Positions 6,222 to 13,836 are shown, numbered from the stretch's first letter. The stretch: DNA of 19,263 nt from Bacteroidales bacterium (GCA_031272415.1 JAISTU010000078.1:1-19263); one strand, 5' to 3'. Made by a program: numbers and translations. Notes: generated by a model not told the origin, from the letters alone.

Positions 6222-6680
6222 TTAATACAACTTATTAACTTCTCGACTTAACTCTTGATCTAACTCTTTAACGAGTTCACGAATGCATGCAATTTGATCA
6301 CGGAGAAGAAAATTTTCTTCTTCGAGATGATTCAATTCATCATAAGCAAGGGCATAATCGACACGACGCCAAGCAAATTTCAGCGAATCAACATGGAAAC
6401 TGTCGAGACCATTATCGAACTCATGAAACATGTAGTAATCCCGCTGCATCTCGTTACGCATTGAATCAACTTGGTTATTCAGGGAATCAACTTGGTGAGT
6501 TAAATTCCTTTCTGATTCCTTGAGAGACTTCATTCGTGGGTAAACATTAAGAGTGACTGCGATAACTGCGACGATCCAAATGAAATTTGTGGAGTACAAC
6601 AGAATTTTTACGAATTGCTCATCGGGAGTACAACCATAGAAATTGAAAAATAACTTTGCTAAATGTTTTATTCTTTTCAT
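6222..6680 (-). CDS. Hypothetical membrane-anchored coiled-coil protein
   Basis: 152 residues, no family recognised. A basic N-terminus (MKRIKHLAK) leads to one membrane span at about 26-47 (ILLYSTNFIWIVAVIAVTLN). Heptad-like coiled coil follows at about 50-82 (repeats of QVDSLNNQVDSM) and 105-150, rich in Glu and Leu. By the positive-inside rule the coiled coil would face the periplasm. That single-span topology recalls phage inner-membrane spanins, but there is no sequence match. The frame extends upstream to 6758, but that part only translates a tRNA-like element, so I start at the ATG at 6680. There is no clear ribosome-binding site. It uses CTC, GTC, CGT and TTC more freely than its neighbours, suggesting recent acquisition, perhaps from a phage. 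Confidence 0.6.
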   Translation of the reverse strand: MKRIKHLAKLFFNFYGCTPDEQFVKILLYSTNFIWIVAVIAVTLNVYPRMKSLKESERNLTHQVDSLNNQVDSMRNEMQRDYYMFHEFDNGLDSFHVDSLKFAWRRVDYALAYDELNHLEEENFLLRDQIACIRELVKELDQELSREVNKLY

Positions 6681-6683
6681 AGG

Positions 6684-6755
6684 GGTGTTGTCAGGAATCG
6701 AACCTGATGACCAGGCGTCAGGATAGAGTGCGTAGTCAAAGCCAATAACAACACT
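6684..6755 (-). other. tRNA-like element 1 directly upstream of the coiled-coil gene
   Basis: A 72-base minus-strand element of tRNA length. GTGTTG pairs with CAACAC (6 pairs, acceptor-like). A perfect T-arm-like hairpin, TCAGG-TTCGATT-CCTGA, stacks directly on it at the standard distance from the 3' end. A small hairpin TGAC-GCCTG-GTCA sits where a variable arm would be, and a D-loop-like TTGG follows the 5' stem. I could not form a D stem or an anticodon stem, so it is not a functional tRNA by hand folding. It ends four bases before the ATG at 6680. It may be a degraded or phage tRNA, an attachment-site remnant, or a tRNA-mimic leader. Confidence 0.45.
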
Positions 6756-6758
6756 CAA

Positions 6759-7073
6759 AAACAGACTCTGCGAGCGTCTATTGAAAAATCATTAGCATTG
6801 CTCTGCAAAGTATCCACTTTCGTTGTACTTTTACTATCTTCTGTTTCCATAATTGATAATGTATATATTCTGTTTAATATATTATATCTCTTTCATTTCA
6901 AATTTTCAAAAAAAACGTCATCCCCCAAAACAATGGACTTTTACAGTTCCAAAGTTAAGGTCTTTGCAAAGATCCACTTTTTTTTGATACAAAAGTTAAT
7001 TTTGCGAAAAAAAAGTTGCAATTATTTTATATTTTGTTGATTGTCAAAGAAATAATTTTTTTAAGTTTTTTTT
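6759..7073. other. AT-rich gene-free stretch
   Basis: No supported gene; an 80-codon plus-strand frame here is low-complexity and unconvincing. Two near-copies of a short sequence occur: GCAAAGTATCCACTTT (6805-6820) and GCAAAGATCCACTTT (6966-6980). A minus-strand TAACTTTG at 6950-6957 resembles a Bacteroidota -7 box but has no well-spaced -33 partner. It might drive the coiled-coil gene through a leader of about 270 bases. Confidence 0.4.
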
Positions 7074-7224
7074 GTCTGAACTTTTTGTCTGAACTTTGAT
7101 TTTAGTATGATTGATGTGATTATTATGATTTTAAAATTGTCTGAACCACTGATTTTCGTATGATTTTTTTGATTTGTGTGAAATCATAGTAATCATGTTA
7201 ATCATTCAAAATCACAGTTCAGGC
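7074..7224. repeat. GTCTGAAC palindromic repeat, compound copy
   Basis: Three left-end units (GTCTGAA at 7074, 7087 and 7138) precede one right end (ATCACAGTTCAGGC, 7211-7224), as if copies had inserted into or recombined with each other. The element lies downstream of the arc-kdsA operon and could fold at the end of that transcript. Confidence 0.8.
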
Positions 7225-7265
7225 AGGAGGGGGCAAAAGGTAAAAAAATAATTATCAATTCAAAA

Positions 7266-7517
7266 TCACTGTTTTACGTTCGCTCTTTTTGCCAATTGTT
7301 CGCTCACAAATTGCGATTTTTCGGCTTCTGTTTTGCCACTTAAAACAGGTTTAAAAAAGAAAACTTTCAATATGGCAAACATGATAAATAATTTTATCAA
7401 TATCAACAGCCACAGCGTTTTACCTATTGTCATTGAGCGAAAACCGTCTATATAAAACCAAAAAATTTTAGCAAAAATATTGCGTTTTTTTGTCCTTTTA
7501 ACTTCTAATTCATTCAT
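7266..7517 (-). CDS. DUF4492 family small membrane protein
   Basis: 83 residues with one central hydrophobic span (about 31-55) inside the DUF4492 signature FYIDGFRSMTIGKTLWLLIL followed by KLFIMFAILKVFFF. The ends are basic and charged. The family is small and, as I recall, mostly Bacteroidota. It is often found next to cytochrome bd oxidase genes, suggesting a link to that enzyme, but no cydAB is seen here. It is the last gene of a minus-strand operon, starting 14 bases after the kdsA stop. Its function is unknown; the family call rests on motif recall. Confidence 0.82.
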   Translation of the reverse strand: MNELEVKRTKKRNIFAKIFWFYIDGFRSMTIGKTLWLLILIKLFIMFAILKVFFFKPVLSGKTEAEKSQFVSEQLAKRANVKQ

Positions 7518-7531
7518 TTTGAGTAAGTTCC

Positions 7532-8350
7532 TTAAATAATTGATTTTCTGATTTTTACCAAATTTTTCAATAAATTTTCCACATTTTGGAGTGGTAGCAT
7601 ATTAAATTTATCAGATTTTGCATTGTCAATGTCGGGATGTGTTTCCATAAAAATTCCGTCTGCACCGCAAGCGATACCTGCTTTGGCAATTAGGGCTATT
7701 TTATCAGGTTGTCCGCCACTGACACCACTGTTTTGATTAGGCTGTTGAAGAGAATGTGTAACATCCACAATTACAGGACAATCATTCTGTTGCATAATAG
7801 GAATTGAACGAAAATCAACCACCAAATCCTGATAGCCAAACATGGTACCTCTTTCGGTGAGCATTATTTTATGATTCCCAAAAGAGCGAACTTTTTCTGC
7901 TACAAATTGCATGGACTCGGCAGAAAGAAATTGACCTTTTTTCACATTGACAGGTTTTCCTGTTTTTGCGGCGGCTAAAAGAAGGTCTGTTTGTCGGCAT
8001 AAAAAAGCAGGAATTTGAAGTATATCAACATATTTCGCCGCCAATTGAGCCTCTTCTGCACTGTGAATATCGGTAACAACAGGAATTTGCAGTTGCTGAC
8101 CGATTTGGGAAAGCAACTGCAACGCCTTCATATCTCCGATGCCCGTAAAAGAGTCAATCCTTGAGCGATTGGCTTTGCGATAAGACGCTTTGAATATAAA
8201 CGGTACCCGCAATTGAGATGTTATCTTTTGGAGATAAACCGCAATTTCAAACGGCAACGTCTCATTTTCAACCACACAAGGTCCTGCCATCAGGAAAAAA
8301 TTATTCTCCTTCTCAAACGGCAAATTCGGCAGAATTTGATAAATATTCAT
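7532..8350 (-). CDS. kdsA: 3-deoxy-8-phosphooctulonate synthase
   Basis: 272 residues, normal length. It condenses phosphoenolpyruvate with arabinose-5-phosphate to make Kdo-8-phosphate, the precursor of the lipopolysaccharide inner-core sugar Kdo, in the cytoplasm. Family motifs are all present: GPCVVE (23-28), KASYRKANRSR, FTGIGDMKALQLL, TDIHS, QIPAFLCRQTDLL, NVKKGQF, LTERGTMFGYQDLVVDFRS, and HPDIDNAKSDKFNMLPL near the C-terminus. Cys25 in GPC, where metal-free enzymes have Asn, places it in the metal-dependent class. It lies six bases after the ornithine carbamoyltransferase gene and 14 bases before the DUF4492 gene, so it is probably co-transcribed although the pathways are unrelated. Confidence 0.96.
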   Translation of the reverse strand: MNIYQILPNLPFEKENNFFLMAGPCVVENETLPFEIAVYLQKITSQLRVPFIFKASYRKANRSRIDSFTGIGDMKALQLLSQIGQQLQIPVVTDIHSAEEAQLAAKYVDILQIPAFLCRQTDLLLAAAKTGKPVNVKKGQFLSAESMQFVAEKVRSFGNHKIMLTERGTMFGYQDLVVDFRSIPIMQQNDCPVIVDVTHSLQQPNQNSGVSGGQPDKIALIAKAGIACGADGIFMETHPDIDNAKSDKFNMLPLQNVENLLKNLVKIRKSII

Positions 8351-8356
8351 TCTCTT

Positions 8357-9358
8357 TTAGTCGCCTAATGTAGCCACCATTACCGCTTTAATGGTATGTA
8401 TTCTGTTTTCGGCTTCATCAAAAACAACTGACATCGGCGATTCAAAAACCTCATCGGTAACTTCCATAGCCTCAAGTCCAAATTTTTGATAAATTTCTTC
8501 TCCAACAGCCGTTTCGCGGTTATGAAATGACGGCAAACAATGCAAAAATTTTACATTAGGATTGCCGGTCGCCTTCACCACTGCCATATTGACCTGATAG
8601 GGCTGCAAAAGTTGTATCCTTTCGTTCCACACTTCGGCAGGCTCACCCATAGAAACCCAAACGTCAGTGTAAAGAAAATCCACTCCTTTGACCGCTTGTG
8701 CCACATCTTCGGTGATAGTGATTTTAGCCCCTGTTTGAGCCGCAATTGCTTGACATTGAGCCACTAAATCCTCTTTGGGCTGACACGCTTTAGGCGCCGC
8801 AGCACGAAAATCCATGCCCATCTTGGCAGCCCCTACCATCAACGAATTGCCCATATTATTGCGAGCATCGCCCAAATAACAGAACGAAATTTGGTGCAAA
8901 GTCTTATCCGAATGCTCCATCATGGTCAAAAAATCTGCCAAAATTTGTGTAGGATGAAATTCGGTTGTTAATCCGTTCCACACCGGCACGCCTGCATATT
9001 TTCCCAACGTTTCCACAATTTCTTGTGCATATCCGCGATATTCTATGCCATCATAAATACGCCCCAAAACACGAGCAGTATCTTTCATTGACTCTTTTTT
9101 TCCCATTTGAGAACCTGACGGTCCTAAATAAGTAACGTGTGCCCCTTGATCTAATGCCGCCACCTCAAACGAACAACGCGTGCGGGTAGAGTCCTTTTCA
9201 AACAAAAGAACTATATTTTTTCCCTTCAATTTGGGCTGTTCTGTGCCTGCATATTTCGCTTTTTTCAAATCTGCCGACAATTGCAGCAAAAATTTGATTT
9301 CATCAGGCGTAAAATCCAATAATTTTAAAAAATTTCTGTTCCTTAAATTAAATCCCAT
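8357..9358 (-). CDS. arcB: Ornithine carbamoyltransferase, catabolic (ArcB-like)
   Basis: 333 residues. It interconverts ornithine plus carbamoyl phosphate with citrulline. The carbamoyl-phosphate motif STRTR is at 57-61, the middle shows EFHPTQILADFLTMMEH, the ornithine-loop motif HCLPSFH starts at 273, and the end has FDEAENRIHTIKAVM. Length and N-terminus (MGFNLRNRNFLKLLDFTPDE) resemble catabolic OTCs. The carbamate kinase gene directly upstream supports a role in arginine or citrulline breakdown for ATP. No arginine deiminase gene (arcA) is in the window, so an anabolic role (argF) remains possible. The HCLP motif argues against the N-acetylornithine variant found in some Bacteroidota. 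Confidence 0.93.
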   Translation of the reverse strand: MGFNLRNRNFLKLLDFTPDEIKFLLQLSADLKKAKYAGTEQPKLKGKNIVLLFEKDSTRTRCSFEVAALDQGAHVTYLGPSGSQMGKKESMKDTARVLGRIYDGIEYRGYAQEIVETLGKYAGVPVWNGLTTEFHPTQILADFLTMMEHSDKTLHQISFCYLGDARNNMGNSLMVGAAKMGMDFRAAAPKACQPKEDLVAQCQAIAAQTGAKITITEDVAQAVKGVDFLYTDVWVSMGEPAEVWNERIQLLQPYQVNMAVVKATGNPNVKFLHCLPSFHNRETAVGEEIYQKFGLEAMEVTDEVFESPMSVVFDEAENRIHTIKAVMVATLGD

Positions 9359-9379
9359 TTTTATATTTGTTTAATTTTA

Positions 9380-10324
9380 TTATTTTATAATTCGAGTTCC
9401 ACAATTTTCATTATTCAGTTGTCCCGCTTCGGTTATAATGCATTCTTTGCCTCCATTTTCCACAAAATAAATGCCCGCTCTGACTTTCGGCGCCATTGAA
9501 CCTTCGGTAAAATGTCCTTCTGATAAATATTTTTTTGCCTGCGTAACAGTCATAGTATCAATAGGTTGCTCATTAGGCTTGCGAAAATTGATATAAATTT
9601 TGGGAACATCGGTCAAAATATAAAACTCATCCGCCTTAATTTTGACTGCCAACAATGCAGAGGCTAAATCTTTATCAATAACCGCCTCTATTCCATTGAT
9701 TTTCTGATATTTATCTTTTACAACCGGAATGCCGCCCCCACCGACAGTGATAACTATATGTCCTGCTTTTGCCAACATTTCAATCACCTCAACGTTCAGA
9801 ATTTCAATAGGCTGTGGAGAAGCAACAACTCTTCGCCACCCATTCCCTTTGGGGTCTTCTTTAAATGGCGTCCCGGGATTGTTCGCCAAAAACGTATTCA
9901 TCTGTTTTAGTTTATAGTAAGGTCCTACAGGCTTGGTCGGATTGAGCAACATTTTGTCATTTTTATCCACAACAACTTGCGTAATCAATCCCACAATATT
10001 CCTTTTAATATGGTGTTTTGCAAGTATATTTCTCAATCCTTGTTCAATCAAATAGCCGATAGAGCCTTGCGTTTCCGAGACACAAAAATCCAACGGCATA
10101 GCAGGAACATCGGTTACACGGCTCGCAATTTCATGTTGCAACATCACATTGCCTACCTGAGGTCCATTACCATGACCGATGACAATATGATACCCCTGCT
10201 CGAGTAACCTTATCACCGACTCACAAGTTTGTTCTACATTGGCAATTTGTTCTTTGTAAGTGCCTTGTTCTCCGCTTCTTAACAAAGCATTGCCCCCAAA
10301 GGCTATTACAGCCATTTTGTTCAT
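9380..10324 (-). CDS. arcC: Carbamate kinase
   Basis: 314 residues, usual length. It transfers phosphate from carbamoyl phosphate to ADP, making ATP with CO2 and ammonia: the energy-yielding last step of arginine fermentation. Family motifs are AFGGNALL (8-15), GHGNGPQVGN (50-59), a mid-protein VTVGGGGIPVV, and EGSMAPKVRAGIYFV near the end. An earlier TTG opens the frame at 10345, but the ATG at 10324 places the kinase fold at the usual distance from the N-terminus, so I chose it. It is the first gene of the operon arcC-arcB-kdsA-DUF4492, with a 21-base gap to the next gene. A promoter-like box lies at 10416-10423. Confidence 0.95.
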   Translation of the reverse strand: MNKMAVIAFGGNALLRSGEQGTYKEQIANVEQTCESVIRLLEQGYHIVIGHGNGPQVGNVMLQHEIASRVTDVPAMPLDFCVSETQGSIGYLIEQGLRNILAKHHIKRNIVGLITQVVVDKNDKMLLNPTKPVGPYYKLKQMNTFLANNPGTPFKEDPKGNGWRRVVASPQPIEILNVEVIEMLAKAGHIVITVGGGGIPVVKDKYQKINGIEAVIDKDLASALLAVKIKADEFYILTDVPKIYINFRKPNEQPIDTMTVTQAKKYLSEGHFTEGSMAPKVRAGIYFVENGGKECIITEAGQLNNENCGTRIIK

Positions 10325-10415
10325 TCCGATTTTTTGCTTGTCCAAAATCCTAATTTTATAATAATTTATTGATATTTACAAAAAAAATAATCCGCCCAAA
10401 AAAGGCACTAAATTA

Positions 10416-10423
10416 CAAAGATA
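10416..10423 (-). promoter_or_regulatory. Candidate -7 box for the arcC operon
   Basis: TATCTTTG on the minus strand matches the TAnnTTTG consensus and lies about 95 bases before the arcC ATG. No clean TTTG -33 element is seen upstream; ATTG is the nearest. A dispersed ATCAATTAAAAATTAAAA repeat abuts it at 10432-10450. Confidence 0.45.
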
Positions 10424-10528
10424 CACCTTTTTATCAATTAAAAATTAAAAACCTATTTTTAATTGAGAATGGAGAATTGAAAATTGAGAATTATTTTTTT
10501 TGCTTTTTGGGAGAAAAACGTTCTAATT

Positions 10529-10674
10529 GTCTGAACCACGATTTTCATAAGATTTATATGATTTGTGTGATTTTAAAATTGTCTGAACCACTGATTTTCG
10601 TATGATTGATGTGATTATTATGATTTTAGATAATCACACAAATCATTCAAATCATTCAAAATCATAGTTCAGAC
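10529..10674. repeat. GTCTGAAC palindromic repeat, half plus full copy
   Basis: A left half starts at 10529 and a full copy spans 10581-10674 (GTCTGAACCACTGATTTTCG to ATCATAGTTCAGAC). The half-plus-full arrangement is the same as at 2546-2692. It is followed by the GTCCAATTTTAGAACA repeat at 10675-10735. Confidence 0.85.
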
Positions 10675-10735
10675 GGAAAATGTCCAATTTTAGAACATTT
10701 TTTCTAAAAAATCTACACACTCCACTCTAAAAAAA
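10675..10735. repeat. GTCCAATTTTAGAACA / CTCCACTCTA repeat
   Basis: A relative of 3050-3106 (AATTTTAGAACATTTTT, then ATCTACACACTCCACTCTA). It joins the GTCTGAAC palindrome to the MITE-like element, as the related segment at 2701-2746 does in the first block. Confidence 0.7.
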
Positions 10736-10738
10736 AAA

Positions 10739-10866
10739 CTTATTTATCGAGGTTCCCTTAGTAGCAAGGATTTTTCTGTTAATTACCCTTATTCCCTTAT
10801 TAGCAAAAAATAAGGGTAATGGGGGCGTTATTTTTTGGCTACTAAGGGTGCTTTGATAAATAAGGG
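10739..10866. mobile_element. MITE-like element, copy 2
   Basis: About 128 bp, matching 2748-2877 along its whole length (for example GTTCCCTTAGTAGCAAGGAT and GGCTACTAAGGGTGCTTT). Its own inverted ends agree at 23 of 27 positions by hand. It encodes nothing and shows no target duplication that I can define. Confidence 0.7.
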
Positions 10867-11056
10867 TTTTTATAGTTTTATAAAATCACACAAATCATTA
10901 AAATCATTCAAAATCAAAGTTCAGACAAGGGGATTTGACGAATGGAATGAATGGCACAACATTAAAATCATTTTGGTACTACATTTTCGTTTGAGACGTG
11001 GCACGACATGTCTCAACATAAAAAAAAAAAGAGGTAAAAATGTTCTAAAAAAGCAA
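10867..11056. repeat. Half GTCTGAAC copy and GAGACG-type hairpin downstream of folA
   Basis: A right-half copy ends AAAATCAAAGTTCAGAC at 10926. At 10992-11015 TGAGACGTG pairs with CATGTCTCA (9 pairs, one wobble) around GCACGA. A 104-codon frame crosses this stretch and the repeats but has no protein-like features and overlaps folA, so I reject it. Confidence 0.6.
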
Positions 11057-11563
11057 TCAAACAACTCTTTCAAACACGCAGAATTGATATGCGTAGGGGT
11101 GTTGTGCATCGGCGGGGTGAGAAATAGATTGTATTTCTCTCCAAATTAAGGAGTCAATATTTGGGAAAAAAACATCTGCTTGCGGAAAATCTGCATCAAT
11201 TTTTGTAACGTAAAGCATTGATACATAAGGTAAAAACTGTTTATACACTGATGCACCGCCCATGATAAACACTTTTTTTTCATTTTCAATCGCTTTCAAA
11301 ACCTCTTCTATCGAATGCAAAGTTATACAGTCCTCAAAATCAGCCTCTTGTCGCGCCGAAAGAACAATGTTTTTACGTTTGGGCAAAGGTTTTATGGGTA
11401 ATGAAAAATAAGTGTTTTCTCCCATAACTACAACAGAATCAATGGTTTGCGATTTGAAATATTTTAAATCATTCGGCAAATGGCACAAAAGTTGATTTTT
11501 GCAACCAATTTCCAAATTTCGCCCCACCGCAACAATAATATTCAGATTAGGATATATTTTCAT
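11057..11563 (-). CDS. folA: Dihydrofolate reductase with Cys at the conserved Trp site
   Basis: 168 residues, normal length. It reduces dihydrofolate to tetrahydrofolate with NADPH. Motifs: IIVAVGRNLEIG (9-20), LPNDLKYFK (29-37) with the catalytic acid D32, MGENTY (47-52), PLPKRKNIVLS, and FIMGGASVYKQFLPY. Residue 27 is Cys in LLCHLPND, where most family members, including E. coli (Trp22, PWNLPAD), have Trp. Only one base separates TGC from TGG. The protein otherwise looks intact. It starts nine bases after the M28 peptidase stop and is the last gene of the sufS-M28-folA operon. Confidence 0.93.
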   Translation of the reverse strand: MKIYPNLNIIVAVGRNLEIGCKNQLLCHLPNDLKYFKSQTIDSVVVMGENTYFSLPIKPLPKRKNIVLSARQEADFEDCITLHSIEEVLKAIENEKKVFIMGGASVYKQFLPYVSMLYVTKIDADFPQADVFFPNIDSLIWREIQSISHPADAQHPYAYQFCVFERVV

Positions 11564-11572
11564 TTTTGCAGT

Positions 11573-12565
11573 TTAATTTTCGTTTTTAACCATATAAAGA
11601 ACCACTTTGCCGACTGCAGAAAGTGTCTGTTTATCAATCGTTTCCATATTATCTTGCAGAGTGTGCCAATGTTCATAAAATCCTGATACTGTTGTCGTTC
11701 TGCGGTCAATAATATCAATTGTGGGGATATTTCTATGGGTATTGATGGGAATATGATCATCAATCAAAGCCGAAGTTTCCTGATTTTGAAAATAGTTACC
11801 AAAGCCCAACGCCTGCGCTTTAGCCCATACATTGCCTACTATATCGGGGGCAAAGTGCATGGAGGCACCCTCTTTGGTGAAAGTGGCATTTTTGGCGCCC
11901 ACCATATCCAATAAGATGCCATATTTTGCCCGATAATTGGGGGTATGCGGGTGTGTAGCCCAAAATTGCGCCCCCAAACACCATGTATTTTCGTCGCTTG
12001 CCCTGCGCTCTTCTTCGGGGGCTCCGTAATCTTCGGCATCAAAAAGAATAATATCTACACCCACAACAGGCTCATTTATAGACAGTTGCCTTGCAATTTC
12101 CAACAAAATTCCTACTCCGCTAGCACCGTCATTAGCCCCGTCAATAGGTTTTCTGCTGTTGGTAGGGTCGGGGTCATGATCTGCGTAAGGTCTTGAATCC
12201 CAGTGTGCTGCTAATAAAATTCGCTTTTGCATATTCGGTTTAAAAGAAGCAATAATGTTTTTTGAACGCAAATTGGCACCATTATAAGCACGTATCTCAA
12301 AATTTTGCACAATCACTGTGTCTGCATAATTTTTTAATGTATTTATCAGAAAATCAGCACATTGCCTGTGAGAAGAACTGTTCGGCACACGAGGTCCAAA
12401 CGAGACTTGCTTCTCTACAAAATAATAGGCTGTATCTACGTCAAAATCAGGCGATTGAATAGCCGTTTGCACCACCAATGTCTCTGTTTTTTTACTTTCA
12501 TCATTAACACACCCAACAATTACCACTGTAAGGGTTATTAGAATTTTTTTTACTGTTTTATTCAT
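11573..12565 (-). CDS. M28-family glutaminyl-peptide cyclotransferase-like lipoprotein
   Basis: 330 residues. The lipoprotein signal is MNKTVKKILITLTVVIVGC with lipid Cys19, so it should sit in a membrane facing the periplasm or the surface. The zinc-hydrolase core has AAHWDSRPYAD (H121), DGANDGASGVG (D142, D146), LFDAEDYG (E178, D179), D220 in ILLDMVGAK, ALIDDHIPI (D270, H271) and EHWHTLQD (H299, H301). This pattern fits the bacterial glutaminyl cyclases of Bacteroidota, which turn N-terminal Gln of exported proteins into pyroglutamate. An aminopeptidase role is the alternative. It lies 33 bases after sufS and 9 bases before folA. Confidence 0.88.
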   Translation of the reverse strand: MNKTVKKILITLTVVIVGCVNDESKKTETLVVQTAIQSPDFDVDTAYYFVEKQVSFGPRVPNSSSHRQCADFLINTLKNYADTVIVQNFEIRAYNGANLRSKNIIASFKPNMQKRILLAAHWDSRPYADHDPDPTNSRKPIDGANDGASGVGILLEIARQLSINEPVVGVDIILFDAEDYGAPEEERRASDENTWCLGAQFWATHPHTPNYRAKYGILLDMVGAKNATFTKEGASMHFAPDIVGNVWAKAQALGFGNYFQNQETSALIDDHIPINTHRNIPTIDIIDRRTTTVSGFYEHWHTLQDNMETIDKQTLSAVGKVVLYMVKNEN

Positions 12566-12598
12566 TTTTATAGATATATTTAATTGATTATGAATTAT

Positions 12599-13816
12599 TT
12601 ACGATAACATTTGTTTTACTTTGCAAAGTGCGATCACCAATTTATCAATGTCTTCTTTGCTGTTATAGACGCCAAAAGAGGCTCTGACGGTGCCTTTTAT
12701 CTGCAATCTATCCATCAACGGCTGGGCGCAATGATGCCCTGTTCGGACGGCTATATTCATCATATTGAGCAAAGTACCTACATCGGCAGGATGATGTTGA
12801 GCGAGCAAAAATGAAATTACACCCGCTTTTTGAGCCGCATTGCCAATGATACGAATGCCTTCTATTTCATGCAATCTATTTGTCGCATAATCAAGTAGTT
12901 GCAGTTCATGCTCAATCAAATTTTCTACTCCGCAATCGTTGATAAAATCAATGGCAGCCGACAGCCCCACCGCACCGCCGATATTGGGTGTACCTGCCTC
13001 AAATTTGAAAGGCAAAGCATTGAATGTAGTCTTCTCAAAACTAACCCTTTCAATCATATCTCCCCCCCCTTGATAGGGCGGCAAAGCCTCCAAATGCTTT
13101 TCTTTTCCGTACAAAATACCAATCCCCGTCGGTGCATACATTTTATGCCCTGAAAAACAATAAAAATCACAATCAAGTTCCTGAACATCAATGTTTTGCG
13201 ATTTAATACCCTGCGCCCCATCAATCAATACAGGTACATTTTGTTGGTGAGCAAATGCAATCAATTCTTTGACAGGATTGATAGTGCCTAATACATTGGA
13301 AATGTGCGTAATAGCCACTATTTTTGTATTTTGGGAGAATAAATTTCTAAAATCCTCCATTAACAATTCTCCATTCTCGTTAATGGGAATAATTTTTAAC
13401 TTTGCACCTGTCCTTTGGGCTGCCATTTGCCAAGGCACGATATTGGAATGATGCTCCATTTGAGAGAGCAAAATTTCATCATTAGGCTGTAAATATTTTT
13501 TTGCAAATGTGTCGGCAATCAAATTAATAGACTCTGTTGTGCCGCGTGTAAAAATTATTTCATGTGCATATTTTGCATTGATAAATTGTTGAACTTTTTG
13601 TCTTGCAGACTCGTAAATTTGTGTTGCTTTTTGACTCAATGAATGCACACCACGATGCACATTGCTATGCGTGGTACTATAATAATCAGACACTGCATTT
13701 ATCACACAATCAGGACTTTGTGATGATGCTGCACTGTCCAAATATACCAAATCTTTCCATTCTGTTCCCTTAAAAATCGGAAACTGTTTTTTTATCTCAT
13801 CAAAAAATTTTGCCAT
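12599..13816 (-). CDS. sufS: Cysteine desulfurase SufS
   Basis: 405 residues, the usual SufS/CsdA length. This PLP enzyme takes sulfur from cysteine, leaving alanine, and supplies it for Fe-S cluster assembly. Visible are QMEHHSN (119-125, PLP-stacking His), LIDGAQ (D199), FSGHKMYAP with the PLP lysine K225, and VRTGHHCAQPLM with the persulfide cysteine C363. The long RTGHHC loop type marks group II (SufS) rather than IscS. No sufBCD or sufE lies next to it in the window; instead it leads an operon with the M28 lipoprotein and folA. A good promoter candidate lies just upstream. Confidence 0.95.
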   Translation of the reverse strand: MAKFFDEIKKQFPIFKGTEWKDLVYLDSAASSQSPDCVINAVSDYYSTTHSNVHRGVHSLSQKATQIYESARQKVQQFINAKYAHEIIFTRGTTESINLIADTFAKKYLQPNDEILLSQMEHHSNIVPWQMAAQRTGAKLKIIPINENGELLMEDFRNLFSQNTKIVAITHISNVLGTINPVKELIAFAHQQNVPVLIDGAQGIKSQNIDVQELDCDFYCFSGHKMYAPTGIGILYGKEKHLEALPPYQGGGDMIERVSFEKTTFNALPFKFEAGTPNIGGAVGLSAAIDFINDCGVENLIEHELQLLDYATNRLHEIEGIRIIGNAAQKAGVISFLLAQHHPADVGTLLNMMNIAVRTGHHCAQPLMDRLQIKGTVRASFGVYNSKEDIDKLVIALCKVKQMLS

Positions 13817-13836
13817 ATCATTTGTTTAGCCTTTTG

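Noticed and set aside
6684..6755. A functional tRNA gene
   Set aside because: Acceptor-like and T-arm-like stems are good, but I could not pair a D stem or an anticodon stem, so I call it tRNA-like only.
6681..6758. N-terminal extension of the coiled-coil protein
   Set aside because: These codons translate a tRNA-like element; the ATG at 6680 gives a normal basic N-terminus before the membrane span.
6010..6760. A tmRNA (ssrA) gene on the minus strand
   Set aside because: The T-arm-like 3' ends are suggestive, but there is no matching 5' acceptor strand at tmRNA distance and no recognisable tag peptide frame.
10325..10345. TTG start seven codons upstream for arcC
   Set aside because: The ATG at 10324 gives the usual N-terminal length for carbamate kinase, and TTG is a less likely start.
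10835..11149. 104-codon plus-strand frame
   Set aside because: It runs across a MITE end, a palindrome half copy and a hairpin, and overlaps the end of folA; the residues look random.
13343..13385. Insertion of an intergenic GAGAATGGAGAATT repeat into sufS
   Set aside because: The minus-strand sequence resembles the repeat at 10455-10490, but the encoded NENGELLMEDFRNL fits the normal SufS pattern at that place, so chance or codon bias is enough.
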